A stretch of 49,166 nt of DNA, from contig DMYW01000017.1 in NCBI GenBank assembly GCA_003482455.1, positions 12,209-61,374 on the forward strand. The letters run 5' to 3'. The translations under genes were made by a program, and so were the position numbers. Below the pieces are notes generated by a model, which saw only the letters and a program-made list of their open reading frames with translations, made no database searches and was not told the DNA's origin. The DNA comes from Rheinheimera sp. (GTDB lineage: Bacteria > Pseudomonadota > Gammaproteobacteria > Enterobacterales > Alteromonadaceae). Within the stretch, counting starts at the first letter, position 1. Each line of letters opens with the position of its first letter. Below, piece by piece: positions 34,273 through 42,825 of this stretch.

Positions 34273-34821
34273 TCACACATGCTCATTGTGGGACTGCTTT
34301 TCTTCCGCTTCTAACTTGGCCATGTTGCGGGCCAGCATGCCGATGGGGAAAAACGTGGTGCTTTGGCTGAGCATCACGCCACGCAGTGGTGATTTGCTGG
34401 CTGCGATGACGGGTGTGGGGTCGGCTTTGGGCTGCGTGTTTGGCGCCGTTGCTTGTGGCTGTGCGCTGGTTGGCGCGGCGTGACTGGCCACGTTGCTGGC
34501 ATCCTTGACTGCTTGCTGTTTTGCCTGTTTTTCAGCGAGTTTTTTCGCCTTTTTTGCCGCTTCGCGCTCGGCGCTGCGGTTGGCTTGTTTGGCTAAAAAC
34601 ATCATATAAAAAGGCGATAGCAGCAGGATTTGCAAAAACAGTACGCCGCCTTTGCCAGAACTGTAGTCGGTGGTTTGCCAACACACATACCCAAACAGCA
34701 ACAACAAGCTGCCGCTAAAGCGATAGACAAACAAACACAGCTCCGGCAACGCTGCTGCCAGCAAATTAAACAGCCAGCTGATCGCCAGCATGGCCAAAAT
34801 CCCTACGATTAACATTCCCAT
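34273..34821 (-). CDS. Small membrane protein with charged tail
   Basis: A 182-aa protein. The start at 34821 is chosen because GGAGAG precedes it; the longer frame upstream has no support. Two or three membrane spans occupy about 1-75 (MGMLIVGILAMLAISWLFNLL..., then FSGSLLLLFGYVCW and a third near FLQILLLSPFYMM). A Lys/Ala/Gln-rich cytoplasmic helix follows, then a Pro/Ala-rich linker. No family recognised. It diverges from the CsrB-like RNA region. Confidence 0.6.
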   Translation of the reverse strand: MGMLIVGILAMLAISWLFNLLAAALPELCLFVYRFSGSLLLLFGYVCWQTTDYSSGKGGVLFLQILLLSPFYMMFLAKQANRSAEREAAKKAKKLAEKQAKQQAVKDASNVASHAAPTSAQPQATAPNTQPKADPTPVIAASKSPLRGVMLSQSTTFFPIGMLARNMAKLEAEEKQSHNEHV

Positions 34822-34995
34822 CTTGCTCTCCTTTGTGGCCCTTGCGGTGTCTTGGCGCTGCTGTGTGCAGGCGTTCGGGCCGTAACCCATAACAACAAAG
34901 CCCAGTTCACCAAGCAAAACCGACATTTTTTGTCGTTTGCCTTTTTTATAAATGACGCCTTCTGGCGCGAAAACCAAACACTGGATACCTGTACA

Positions 34996-35012
34996 TGTCG
35001 CAAAAATCGACA
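34996..35012. promoter_or_regulatory. Inverted repeat upstream of the CsrB-like RNA
   Basis: TGTCG-N7-CGACA, about 100 bp before the repeat-rich RNA region. CsrB/RsmZ genes are usually activated by UvrY/GacA at a TGTAAG-N6-CTTACA type site. The resemblance is only partial, so this is a weak candidate. Confidence 0.25.
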
Positions 35013-35109
35013 CATGGTTGGCGGCCAATCGCCGTGGCCCATCGTGTGTCCTGTTTCAATACATGAGCATTTGTACAGTCTGGCGCGGCGATTTTTTCGC
35101 CGTAGCATA

Positions 35110-35600
35110 TGTGTTCAGGGACGACAGTACGGGGTGACGACAGTCCGGCGCACAGGCATAACGGTTCAGGATGAGCCGCCGGTTCAGGACGAACCGGATG
35201 TGCAAGGACTAGTGAACAAGGACCAGTGCCAAAGGACTCATGCACAAGGAACGGCAGGACGCCGCTGGTTCAGGATGAGCCGGATGTGCAAGGACCAGTG
35301 CCAAAGGACTCGTGCACAAGGACAGGCAGGACGCCGCAGGTTCAGGATGAGCCGGATGTGCAAGGACTAGTGAACAAGGACCAGTGCCAAAGGACTCGTG
35401 CACAAGGACACGGCAGGACGCCGCAGGTTCAGGATGAACCGGATGTGCAAGGACTCGAGCATAGGGACCAGTGCCAAAGGACTCGTGCACAAGGACCAGG
35501 CAGGACGCCGCAGGTTCAGGATGAACCGCTGGACTAAGTCACCCGACGCTTCAGGACGAAGCACCCGATAAAGGACGAACGTAGGGCATGGATGCCCACC
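35110..35600 (+). ncRNA. Candidate CsrB/RsmZ-type CsrA-sequestering RNA
   Basis: Boundaries are approximate. By hand count, about 26 AGGA motifs occur on the plus strand in roughly 420 nt, many as CAGGA(T/C)G, the CsrB repeat. Several sit in hairpin loops: CCGGTTC-AGGAC-GAACCGG (35179-35197), GCTTC-AGGAC-GAAGC (35548-35562) and GGTTC-AGGAT-GAACC at 35513. CsrB-family RNAs carry about 18-22 such motifs in 350-400 nt and titrate the translational regulator CsrA. Copies differ by one-base indels that would break any reading frame while the AGGA cores persist. No T-run terminator was found before the next gene, so it might instead be that gene's leader. Confidence 0.65.
35181..35532. repeat. Tandem repeats of 72-87 bp
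   Basis: Units begin with GGTTCAGGA at 35181, 35267, 35339, 35426 and 35513 (last partial), giving lengths 86, 72, 87 and 87 bp. The short unit lacks 15 bp (TAGTGAACAAGGACC). Units are adjacent without unique spacers. They form the core of the CsrB-like RNA. Confidence 0.9.
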
Positions 35601-35701
35601 CTTTGCAGACGCGGCGGAGAACCCCGCACCGTCACCAGGGCAGCAAAACGGCAGACACCACAGATTTCAACACCCATCAGGCGCAAGCTACTGGAGGCTT
35701 T

Positions 35702-37738
35702 ATGCATAGCAATTTTGAGTTTGTTCGCACCTATCACCCGGCGCTACACCAACAACTGCAAGGTGCGGAGCGCTTTTTGGACGACGACCCATGCTGCTTT
35801 TCATTAAAGCTGCGCTTGGCACTGGAACTGTGGTGTCGCGACCTTGCTGACCTGTTTGGTGTGGTGCTAGAGCAAGACAACAGTCTGTCGGATATGTTGC
35901 AGCGCTTGCAGACGCAAAAGCAATTTCCAGAGCTTTACACCACGCGGCTACAAGAGTTGCGGCAGCTGTGCAATCAGGCGGTGCATGCGCAAACCGATCT
36001 GCGCGGCCGTCATGTGACGCAAGAGCCGCTGAGCCATCAGCTGCAATGTACCGCCTTAAGTTATCTATTTGATTTAGTGAGCTTTAATCTGCGCTATTGC
36101 CAACCTGACTCGGCAATTCCACAGTGGCAAGCCTACCCACGGCGCAACCCGCAACAGTTGTTGCACGACGCGTATCGCGGCAACGCCGATGCCTGTGCCT
36201 ACTTGTCGCATCAGATGTTACAACAAACAGACGGCAAGGCTGACGCGCAATTTTGGTTTGAAAAAGCCTGGCGCGGCTGCTCGAAAGTGCTGTTGCAGCT
36301 GCTTGATGGGCAAGTGATGGCGGCGACCGCCTGTGACGCAACGGTGGATGTCGCCGGCGCCGTGCACACGAACTCTCGCGCTGGCAAAGCAAGCTCTGCC
36401 CAGCCCAAAGCGACGCGAAGCAAAAACTGGCCGTTAAGCCACGAACAGCAAAAACAGCTGATCGAGCATTATTTGGCAGCGCAGCCAAACCCGGACCTAT
36501 TGACCTTGCTGGCGCGGCTGTGCACGCGTTGGCAGCTGACCGACAAAGCAACACGTTTGTACCAGTTAGCTGCCAATAAGGGCGATTTCGGCGCATTAGA
36601 CTACTTACTTCAGCACGACACGCCGCAACGAGAAGCGCTGATTGAATTGGGTGTGCGGCATAAACATCCGCTGTCGGTGCAGTTGAAAGTGCTGCCATTG
36701 TTGGAGCGGTTGGCGGATCTGACGCTTGCCAATCGCCAAGCCGCGCCGGAGTTAGCCACGAACTCAATGTCCAAGGCGGTGTCCAGTGCGGTGCCCGGCG
36801 CAGATTCCAGAGCTGATTCCAGCGCGGTGACATCCGCAGCAGCGACGGCACAGGTAACACCAGCGCTGAAACAGCTGCTGCAGCTTGCCAAAGCCTTGCA
36901 TGTGCCGGGGCTGGCTTATTTGCAAGGGCTGCACCAATGCATCACACAGCCGCCAAGCACGGCGGCACAATGGCAACCGATCGCCGAGTTGCTGGAACAA
37001 GGGTTGCCGCACATTAGCGCTGCACACCGCCCGGCATGTCGACTGTTTGCAGCAGCGCTTGCAGCTGAACAATGGTCGCAGGCGGCCAGTTACGCTTATC
37101 GGGCACTGCAACAACAAGCGCAATTTGGCGAGCGCCGCGACACAGCGCAGCTGCAAGTTGATGTGGCGCTGCTGCTGATCCGCTGTACCAACGAGCAGAT
37201 CCATTGGTCGTCCGCTATTTCACAACTGCCATCGCCCAAACGCTTATTGCAACAGGCGGCGCAAGCTGGCCACCCGCAAGCGCAGCAGCTGTGTGTGCAG
37301 CTCAAGCACTCCGATGGCAAAGCCGAAGCTCGCGTGGCCGTGCCTGGTTTGATGCAACAATTGCTGCGACGCTCTGCAAGCAGTGCTGCGCCGGCTAAAA
37401 GCGCGGCGCCTGTAACAAACGCGGCCCCGGTGACAAACGCAGCGCCGGTGACAAAGGTTGCATTGGCAAAACACGCCGTGCAGACAGCGCACGCTGCGGG
37501 AAACCGGCAGCAGCCGCGAGCACGCCAAGCCGTGGAACCTAAGAAAACCCAACCACGCGACCAGCGAGCCGCCGCCTTCACCAGCGCATCGCCACAAAGC
37601 GCAGCCACGCCAAACGTGCAAGCCGCCGAGCAAGATGCGGCAGCATTTCCGCGACAAATCGGCGAGCCGCCTGCGCCCTACTCGGCCATGCTGCGCCCGC
37701 CCGCTCGTCGTCAAGCAGTCAACCGCTGCGCCGCCTAA
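35702..37738 (+). CDS. DUF4145-like / Sel1-like repeat protein
   Basis: A 678-aa protein; the ATG at 35702 follows GGAGG, and the longer in-frame start at 35588 overlaps the RNA region. Residues about 5-110 resemble a DUF4145-type domain (LKLRLALELWCRDLADLFG ... LRQLCNQAVHA) as found at the N-terminus of HsdR. After it come Sel1/TPR-like helical pairs (for example YQLAANKGDFGALDYL and LLQQAAQAGHPQAQQLC). The last 150 residues are an Ala/Pro/Gln-rich low-complexity tail with tandem AAPVTN repeats. No enzyme motif. First gene of a three-gene plus-strand group ending in a WYL regulator. Confidence 0.7.
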   Translation: MHSNFEFVRTYHPALHQQLQGAERFLDDDPCCFSLKLRLALELWCRDLADLFGVVLEQDNSLSDMLQRLQTQKQFPELYTTRLQELRQLCNQAVHAQTDLRGRHVTQEPLSHQLQCTALSYLFDLVSFNLRYCQPDSAIPQWQAYPRRNPQQLLHDAYRGNADACAYLSHQMLQQTDGKADAQFWFEKAWRGCSKVLLQLLDGQVMAATACDATVDVAGAVHTNSRAGKASSAQPKATRSKNWPLSHEQQKQLIEHYLAAQPNPDLLTLLARLCTRWQLTDKATRLYQLAANKGDFGALDYLLQHDTPQREALIELGVRHKHPLSVQLKVLPLLERLADLTLANRQAAPELATNSMSKAVSSAVPGADSRADSSAVTSAAATAQVTPALKQLLQLAKALHVPGLAYLQGLHQCITQPPSTAAQWQPIAELLEQGLPHISAAHRPACRLFAAALAAEQWSQAASYAYRALQQQAQFGERRDTAQLQVDVALLLIRCTNEQIHWSSAISQLPSPKRLLQQAAQAGHPQAQQLCVQLKHSDGKAEARVAVPGLMQQLLRRSASSAAPAKSAAPVTNAAPVTNAAPVTKVALAKHAVQTAHAAGNRQQPRARQAVEPKKTQPRDQRAAAFTSASPQSAATPNVQAAEQDAAAFPRQIGEPPAPYSAMLRPPARRQAVNRCAA

Positions 37739-37748
37739 GGAGTTTCAC

Positions 37749-38108
37749 ATGTCAACACTGGATTTTCACAGCACCACCGAGCCTGAGCTGGTGCTTCATC
37801 TCGCTGCAGAAGGCGGCTCGCTGAAACTGTGGCGGGCAAGCCAACAAGGGCACGCCTTGTATCTGTGGGAAAAAAACTCGGTGCTGCTGCACGAGTTGTT
37901 GCTCGAAGAAGACGCCCCGTTGAATGCGGAAGAAGCTGTCGAGCAGTCGCTGCCGGTGCACAGTTTTACCGCGGCCATCGACCAGCTACGGCAGTATCCA
38001 TACTGGCGACATATGCGCCTGGTTGAGCTGCAACCTGAGCATGCCAAGCTGCTGCTGCTCCTTTGGCACAGCTGCGCGGAAGACGGGGCCAGCGCAGCCG
38101 CACGGTGA
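37749..38108 (+). CDS. Hypothetical protein, 119 aa
   Basis: AAGGAG spans the end of the previous gene and precedes the ATG by six bases; the gap is 10 bp, so the two are co-translated. Predicted alpha/beta and soluble, with a strand-rich first half (LVLHLAAEGGSLKLWRA...ALYLWEKNS) and a helical second half. No family recognised. Tight coupling to the Sel1-like gene suggests a partner. Confidence 0.7.
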   Translation: MSTLDFHSTTEPELVLHLAAEGGSLKLWRASQQGHALYLWEKNSVLLHELLLEEDAPLNAEEAVEQSLPVHSFTAAIDQLRQYPYWRHMRLVELQPEHAKLLLLLWHSCAEDGASAAAR

Positions 38109-38240
38109 AATAAATAGGGGTTACCGATCAGCAGCTTAATCCTTCCAGCTGCGGCGTTGGTTCCCCCCTTGACCTAAAATCGGGAACGCTCTAAAGTCTT
38201 GTCGCTATTGCGTTTTCGTCTCAACACAAGGACTTGTGCT

Positions 38241-39128
38241 ATGACAGCCATTTCAAATTGCCAACTTCCCTACACCTGGGAAGTGCTGATGCGTTACCGT
38301 CTGATTGAAATTATCGCGTTGTGGGAAGGTCGGCTGACCACCAACCATTTGTGCGACAACTTTCAAATTCAGCGTCAACAAGCGTCCAAAGATATCAATA
38401 AATACAATCGGGACATTGCCCCAGACAGCTTGGTTTATTGCGCGAAATTAAAGGGTTACAAGCCGACCGACAAGTTTAAACCTATGTTTACGCAAGGCGT
38501 TGCCGAAGAGTATTTGCAAGCGCTCAGCAGCAAAGCCGACATAGCGCAAACCTTTACCGGGCTGGATTTGGGCTTTCATCACACCCATATGCTGCAGCCG
38601 CCACGCCGGCAAGTGGACCCAGAGATTTTACGCGTGATCGTGCAAGCCGCGCGCAATCAACAAAAAATCGATTTGGGTTATGTGTCTCTGACCTCGCCCG
38701 ACGAAGAAAGCCGTATTATCACGCCTCATACGCTGATTTGTACGCCGCTGCGCTGGCATGTGCGGGCCTATTGCGAGAAAAACCGCGGTTATCGCGACTT
38801 TGTGTTAAGCCGGTTTCGCAGCATCAACGATATCGAAGGCCCAAGCGCCAACGGTAAAGCCGGCGATAGCTGGTGGAACACGCAGGTGAATATCGTGGTT
38901 AAAGCCGACCCGCGCTTGACCGACTATCAACGCGCCATCGTCGAACACGACTACCATATGCAAGACGGCGCGCTGGTCATCCCTACCCGCGGTGCGCTGG
39001 TGATGTATGTGCTCAAGCAACTGAACATCGACGTCGATCACTTAGATCCAAGCCCAACCGCGCAACAAATTGTGGTGGCGAATATGTCAGAAATTGAGCC
39101 GTATATTTGGCGCAGTAAAAGCGTTTAG
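38241..39128 (+). CDS. WYL-domain regulator, CapW/BrxR-like
   Basis: A 295-aa protein; AAGGAC precedes the ATG at 38241, preferred to an in-frame start at 38199. The N-terminal winged helix (YRLIEIIALWEGRLTTNHLCDNF, then RQQASKDINKY) is typical of the BrxR/CapW regulators that control BREX and CBASS operons. The WYL domain (about 140-205) has IDLGYVSLTS, ITPHTL and LRWHVRAYCEKNRGYRDFVLSRF. A C-terminal extension follows. It probably regulates the two genes upstream or the defence genes nearby. Confidence 0.85.
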   Translation: MTAISNCQLPYTWEVLMRYRLIEIIALWEGRLTTNHLCDNFQIQRQQASKDINKYNRDIAPDSLVYCAKLKGYKPTDKFKPMFTQGVAEEYLQALSSKADIAQTFTGLDLGFHHTHMLQPPRRQVDPEILRVIVQAARNQQKIDLGYVSLTSPDEESRIITPHTLICTPLRWHVRAYCEKNRGYRDFVLSRFRSINDIEGPSANGKAGDSWWNTQVNIVVKADPRLTDYQRAIVEHDYHMQDGALVIPTRGALVMYVLKQLNIDVDHLDPSPTAQQIVVANMSEIEPYIWRSKSV

Positions 39129-39140
39129 TAGGCATGTGAC

Positions 39141-39171
39141 GGCCATGTCGGCGCTCCCTACATGGCCTTTT
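39141..39171 (+). terminator. Terminator after the second WYL gene
   Basis: GGCCATGT (39141-39148) pairs with ACATGGCC (39160-39167) and is followed by TTTT. Confidence 0.7.
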
Positions 39172-39367
39172 GCATATTCATTCCTAAATAAGTTGTTGAT
39201 TATTCAAACTAATAATCTATTGCCACAGAGTTGTGCTGCTCATCAAATCCAGCGTTTATAGTCTTTTTAGGACGAAGCTCACCACCTCACAACTCCGACT
39301 TGCCAAAAATACTGTATAGGTATACAGTTATTTTCACCCCGTTGATGCAAGTTTGCCGGAGCCAGTT

Positions 39368-39781
39368 ATGTTGGACCATATGACTTTTCGTGTTTTAGAT
39401 ATCACTCGCGCACGTGACTTTTATCAGGCCGCGTTGGCGCCGCTTGGCTACAGCCTGTATGCCGAGGGCAATTTTGGTATGAATGTGGTGGGGTTTGCCT
39501 ACCCAGATGCTAACGAACCCAGCGGCCAAAAACCTGATGTCTGGTTTGTCGACGGGCCGTCGCCGTTTGGTGGGGCTCCTGCCACCACCGGCTGTCACTT
39601 AGCATGGCGGGCGCAAAACCGGGCGCAAGTGGATGCGTTTTACCAAGCAGCCATCGCGGCGGGTGGACGTTGCAACGGCGCGCCGGGGCTAAGGCCGCAC
39701 TACCACGCGAACTACTATGGTGCTTTTGTGCTTGACCCCGAAGGCAACAATATCGAAGCCGTGTGCCATCTGGCCGAGTAG
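39368..39781 (+). CDS. VOC (glyoxalase-like) protein
   Basis: A 137-aa single-domain VOC protein: N-terminal DHMTFRVLDITRARDFYQAAL, a central WFVDGPSP strand, the second half starting CHLAWRAQNRAQVDAFYQAAI, and the C-terminal FVLDPEGNNIEAVCH. These paired beta-alpha-beta units form a metal site with His and Glu. The ATG at 39368 follows GGAG; a TTG five codons upstream is less likely. Substrate unknown (glyoxalase, dioxygenase or resistance-type). Confidence 0.9.
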   Translation: MLDHMTFRVLDITRARDFYQAALAPLGYSLYAEGNFGMNVVGFAYPDANEPSGQKPDVWFVDGPSPFGGAPATTGCHLAWRAQNRAQVDAFYQAAIAAGGRCNGAPGLRPHYHANYYGAFVLDPEGNNIEAVCHLAE

Positions 39782-39895
39782 GCCTGCAGCATAATGCCCA
39801 CAGGCCACGCTGATATGTCGCATGCCCAATCGCCAATCCCGCAACGCCGAACGGCCAAGCACCGAACGACAAACCGCCGTGTAGTCGTTTCCCGC

Positions 39896-39985
39896 GAAGC
39901 GGTCACAAGCGGAGCGGTTACAAGCGAAGCGGTCACAAGCGGAGCGGTTACAAGCGAAGCGGTCACAAGCGAGGCGGTCACAAGC
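39896..39985. repeat. 15-bp minisatellite, six copies
   Basis: Six tandem 15-bp units plus part of a seventh, alternating GAAGCGGTCACAAGC and GGAGCGGTTACAAGC. If translated in the frame of the next gene, they give a pentapeptide repeat (E/G)AVTS. Confidence 0.95.
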
Positions 39986-40102
39986 GAAGCGGAAGAGAGA
40001 AAAGCGGTAGCACCGCAGCGCGCTTGGCTGCCGGCGTGGCGTCAACCCAGTATGCGAGCGGCGCACCACCACTTAGTGTTTCAACTACAGCTGGATTTTA
40101 AA

Positions 40103-40741
40103 ATGTCATTACGAGATTACCTACACCATCATTTTGTCGATGGTGCCACGCTAGCCCAGATGGCTGGCATATCGATTGCGCGTTTAAATGCGTTGGTGGA
40201 TGGTGCTGCCGTGCCTGCGCCTAGTTATCTGGTGGTCGGGCGTAGCATCACCTCCGCCGTGTTTGGTCGCATTGACGATGTAGATGCAGATTCTGGCCGC
40301 TATTTTCGACCAGAAAACCTGCGTTGGCTACGTATCGCGGCACAAGCGCCACAAGGCTTTGAGCGGCAAGCGGTGGTGAATTGCTTAAGCCAAGAGCTGC
40401 TGGATGCCTTTACCTTGGCCGGCATCAGTGGCGAGGCGGCAAGCTCCAAAGTGGCCAGCTTTTTACCGCACTTTTTTAATGGCACCTTTGCCTTGTGCGC
40501 GGCGAACCCAGCAAACGGCTATGCCATTGCCCGCATAGAGCTACTGCAGGAGCGCTTAACTGCCTTAACCAACAACGGCGCCAATGCCCACCCGGCGGGT
40601 GTGTCAGCAGCTGAATTGCAACAGCTGATCGACGACTTCGCGGCGGCCTGCATGCCGTTTTCCCCGGCTGAGTATGCTCGCAGCAGCCGCAAACGTTTAG
40701 TCGATGATCTGCGGTTAAAACTGCAACCGGCAGCGGCGTGA
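40103..40741 (+). CDS. Hypothetical protein, about 212 aa (start uncertain)
   Basis: The frame is open from 39794, but the first 100 codons include the minisatellite and look like non-protein sequence. The ATG at 40103 begins a well-behaved helical protein (MSLRDYLHHHFVDGATLAQMAGISIARLNALVDG), whose opening helices resemble a helix-turn-helix. No catalytic motif. A GGAT sits weakly upstream. If the true start is earlier, the protein would carry an AVTS-repeat leader. Function unknown. Confidence 0.6.
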   Translation: MSLRDYLHHHFVDGATLAQMAGISIARLNALVDGAAVPAPSYLVVGRSITSAVFGRIDDVDADSGRYFRPENLRWLRIAAQAPQGFERQAVVNCLSQELLDAFTLAGISGEAASSKVASFLPHFFNGTFALCAANPANGYAIARIELLQERLTALTNNGANAHPAGVSAAELQQLIDDFAAACMPFSPAEYARSSRKRLVDDLRLKLQPAAA

Positions 40742-40967
40742 GGTCATCCTAAGTAACGGCAAGACGTGACTCGACAATCACCCCGAGAAGGTTTATCGGC
40801 TGAACTGCAATGCAAGGTAGACCAAGCCAACTCACTGTATCAACACAATGTATGTGTCTGACAAAGTTAGTTCGCCTGAAAATTAGGACGCCTGAAAACT
40901 AGAACGAGAGAAGGTTTGTAGATGAGCCAGTTAGTGTGTGCGTGAATGCATCAGTGAGAAAACGCAA

Positions 40968-41267
40968 CTACGCCGTGGTGTCTGGTAAGGTCAATAACCG
41001 CTCGCTACGCCACACCCGCACCACTTGGATCTGTTGCGCTTGACGCAAATAAACAAGCCGAAATGGTGGGTGAAGTATTTCACGAAGCTCTGGCTGGTTA
41101 AATTCGGGCACTATTCGCCCTAGCTCCGGGTGCTGCAGCGTTAATTCCAATGCGTGCAAAATACGCTGCACTAGTGCAATCCCTACATCCGGTACACCTT
41201 GCTCAGCATAATAACGCTTGAGTTGTTGCAAATCTTCAAGGGCCGACTGCGTCAGGTATAGCTGCAT
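40968..41267 (-). CDS. ParE/RelE-superfamily toxin
   Basis: A 99-aa protein with the ParE/RelE pattern: SALEDLQQLKRYYAEQG, then RILHALELTLQHPELGR, a REILHPPFRLVYL strand and the VVRVWRSER end. ParE-like toxins poison gyrase and RelE-like toxins cut mRNA; the sequence does not decide which, though the ParE type is favoured. Its start is 3 bp after the antitoxin stop. Confidence 0.88.
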   Translation of the reverse strand: MQLYLTQSALEDLQQLKRYYAEQGVPDVGIALVQRILHALELTLQHPELGRIVPEFNQPELREILHPPFRLVYLRQAQQIQVVRVWRSERLLTLPDTTA

Positions 41268-41270
41268 GAT

Positions 41271-41534
41271 TTAACAACCGAGCAGCTGTTTTGCATCCGC
41301 CAAACTGACTGTATTGCCCTGTTGTACGTCGGTCAGTCCTTGAGCGATGGCTTTATAAAACTGCAATTCAGCCATAGTGGTTTCGTAGTCGGTCAAACTT
41401 TGCACAACTGCGACTCCACGTCCACGGCTCGTTAACAGGATAGGTCTATGCGTCTCATTGGTTTGGTTAACCACTTTGCCGGGATTGATTTTCAAATCGG
41501 ACAACGGAATGACATCTTCAGAAAACTTCACCAT
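41271..41534 (-). CDS. Phd/YefM-family antitoxin
   Basis: An 87-aa protein: N-terminal DNA-binding Phd fold (IPLSDLKINPGKVVNQTNETHRPILLTSRGRGVAVV) and a C-terminal helix for toxin neutralisation (EFKAIAQGL-like and SLADAKQLL). It lies directly upstream of the ParE-like toxin gene in the normal antitoxin-first order. A palindrome about 70 bp upstream may be its operator. Confidence 0.9.
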   Translation of the reverse strand: MVKFSEDVIPLSDLKINPGKVVNQTNETHRPILLTSRGRGVAVVQSLTDYETTMAELQFYKAIAQGLTDVQQGNTVSLADAKQLLGC

Positions 41535-41601
41535 TTAAAGGCACCTCATTACAACCGCCGCAGCGGCGAAAAGCTATGACAGGGTATTTACCGTCTTTAT
41601 T

Positions 41602-41621
41602 AGCACCTGTCTACAGGTGCT
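41602..41621. promoter_or_regulatory. Candidate operator of the Phd/ParE pair
   Basis: AGCACCTG-TCTA-CAGGTGCT, a perfect 8-bp inverted repeat 67 bp before the antitoxin start. Phd-type antitoxins bind such palindromes to autorepress. It could also serve the divergent CBM9-like gene. Confidence 0.45.
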
Positions 41622-41843
41622 GTCAAACGCACCTATAACAACACAACCTCAGTATAGGTTGTCAGCGCAATATGCTGCCTTGGCCAACCAAGAGAGCATT
41701 GACGCTTTGCGATAACGGCTACGATGCCTAGAAACACATCATCAAACAAACCTAAGCTGAAAGCGTTTACAGCATGTAACGCTCTGACGTATAACAGATG
41801 TTTTCGTCTCCGCACCGTCAACTTGAACCAAGGACCAACCGCC

Positions 41844-42701
41844 ATGCCGCACGCCATAACATCCCGTACGCTGACCTCGTGGGTTGGTCTTACCGCCGTA
41901 AGTGTCGCGTTAACTTTCGCCCTACTTGGGCACAGTGGGTCAGCCCTGGCAAGCTCGGCGCCCTCAGTTACAGCGGCGGCTGCGCCACTCTCTGTCGCCT
42001 ACAGCGCAACAGCACCCACCATAGACGGTACCAACCTTGACGACGCTATCTGGCAACAAGCCACATGGCAACCGATGCCGTATTTAATGGCGGGCACAAA
42101 ACCCCAAAGCAGCGACTTTACCGGGCGTTACCGCTTGTTATGGGATGAGCAATACCTCTATTTACAAGCCGAGATCGTTGACGATGTGTTGTGGGACTCG
42201 CGGCCCAATCCACTAGAAGCCTATTGGGACGATGATGCGCTCGAAGTATTTATCGACAGCGACGCCTCGGGCGGCAAGCATTTTGATAACCACAGTGCGC
42301 TGGCGTATCACGTGGCATTGGACAACCAAGCCGTGGATATCGGTGATGATGGCAAACCGCATCTGTACAACGCACACGTCAAAAGTGCTTGGCAACGCGT
42401 GGCGTCAAACAATCCGGCTGCGCCTTATCCAATCATTTGGGAACTGGCGATCCGGCTTTACCCCAACAACTACACAGACGCCAAACCGCTTTCACCTTTG
42501 ACCTTGCAAGCCAATCAAATCATTGGTTTTATGCTGGCGTATTGCGACAACGACGGCTCGGACGTCAGCACCGGCAAAGCCCCCAGCCAAAGCGTGCGCG
42601 AACATTTTATGGGCTCGCATTTTATTCAACCGGTCAACGGCGACAGCAACCGCGGTTATCTCGATGCCAGCGTGTTTGGGAAGTTGCGGCTCAGTAAGTG
42701 A
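41844..42701 (+). CDS. Exported CBM9-like carbohydrate-binding protein
   Basis: A 285-aa protein; the ATG at 41844 follows AAGGA and starts a signal peptide (hydrophobic WVGLTAVSVALTFALLG, cleavage near ALAS). The rest is a single CBM9-type jelly-roll domain: IDGTNLDDAIWQQA, RLLWDEQYLYLQAEIVDD, DDDALEVFIDSD and WELAIRL. Such domains bind xylan or other glycan ends, but solo members may act in sugar capture. It agrees with the nearby sugar transporter. Confidence 0.85.
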   Translation: MPHAITSRTLTSWVGLTAVSVALTFALLGHSGSALASSAPSVTAAAAPLSVAYSATAPTIDGTNLDDAIWQQATWQPMPYLMAGTKPQSSDFTGRYRLLWDEQYLYLQAEIVDDVLWDSRPNPLEAYWDDDALEVFIDSDASGGKHFDNHSALAYHVALDNQAVDIGDDGKPHLYNAHVKSAWQRVASNNPAAPYPIIWELAIRLYPNNYTDAKPLSPLTLQANQIIGFMLAYCDNDGSDVSTGKAPSQSVREHFMGSHFIQPVNGDSNRGYLDASVFGKLRLSK

Positions 42702-42825
42702 GCCCTTTAAAAATGTGGCTCGACGGGCATTCCTCTTTTATCAACATATCTGGGTTGAAAAGAGCGAAGTTGCTGTAATACAGGCACGTGGCTACAATGC
42801 AAATTAAAGCGATAAGGGGGTTCGA

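Noticed and set aside
35181..35532. CRISPR-like tandem repeats
   Set aside because: Units abut each other with no unique spacers, have irregular lengths (72-87 bp) and no cas genes are nearby.
34852..35537. Plus-strand and minus-strand repeat proteins over the 72-87 bp repeats
   Set aside because: Starts lack ribosome-binding sites, one-base length changes between units break the frame, and the conserved element is the AGGA motif rather than codons.
36084..37714. Long minus-strand frames (up to 258 aa) opposite the Sel1-like gene
   Set aside because: High-GC antisense shadows; the plus strand has a good start, domain pattern and operon spacing.
39510..40072. Minus-strand Cys/Arg repeat protein across the minisatellite
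   Set aside because: Product of the 15-bp repeat, with no start site and overlap with the VOC gene.
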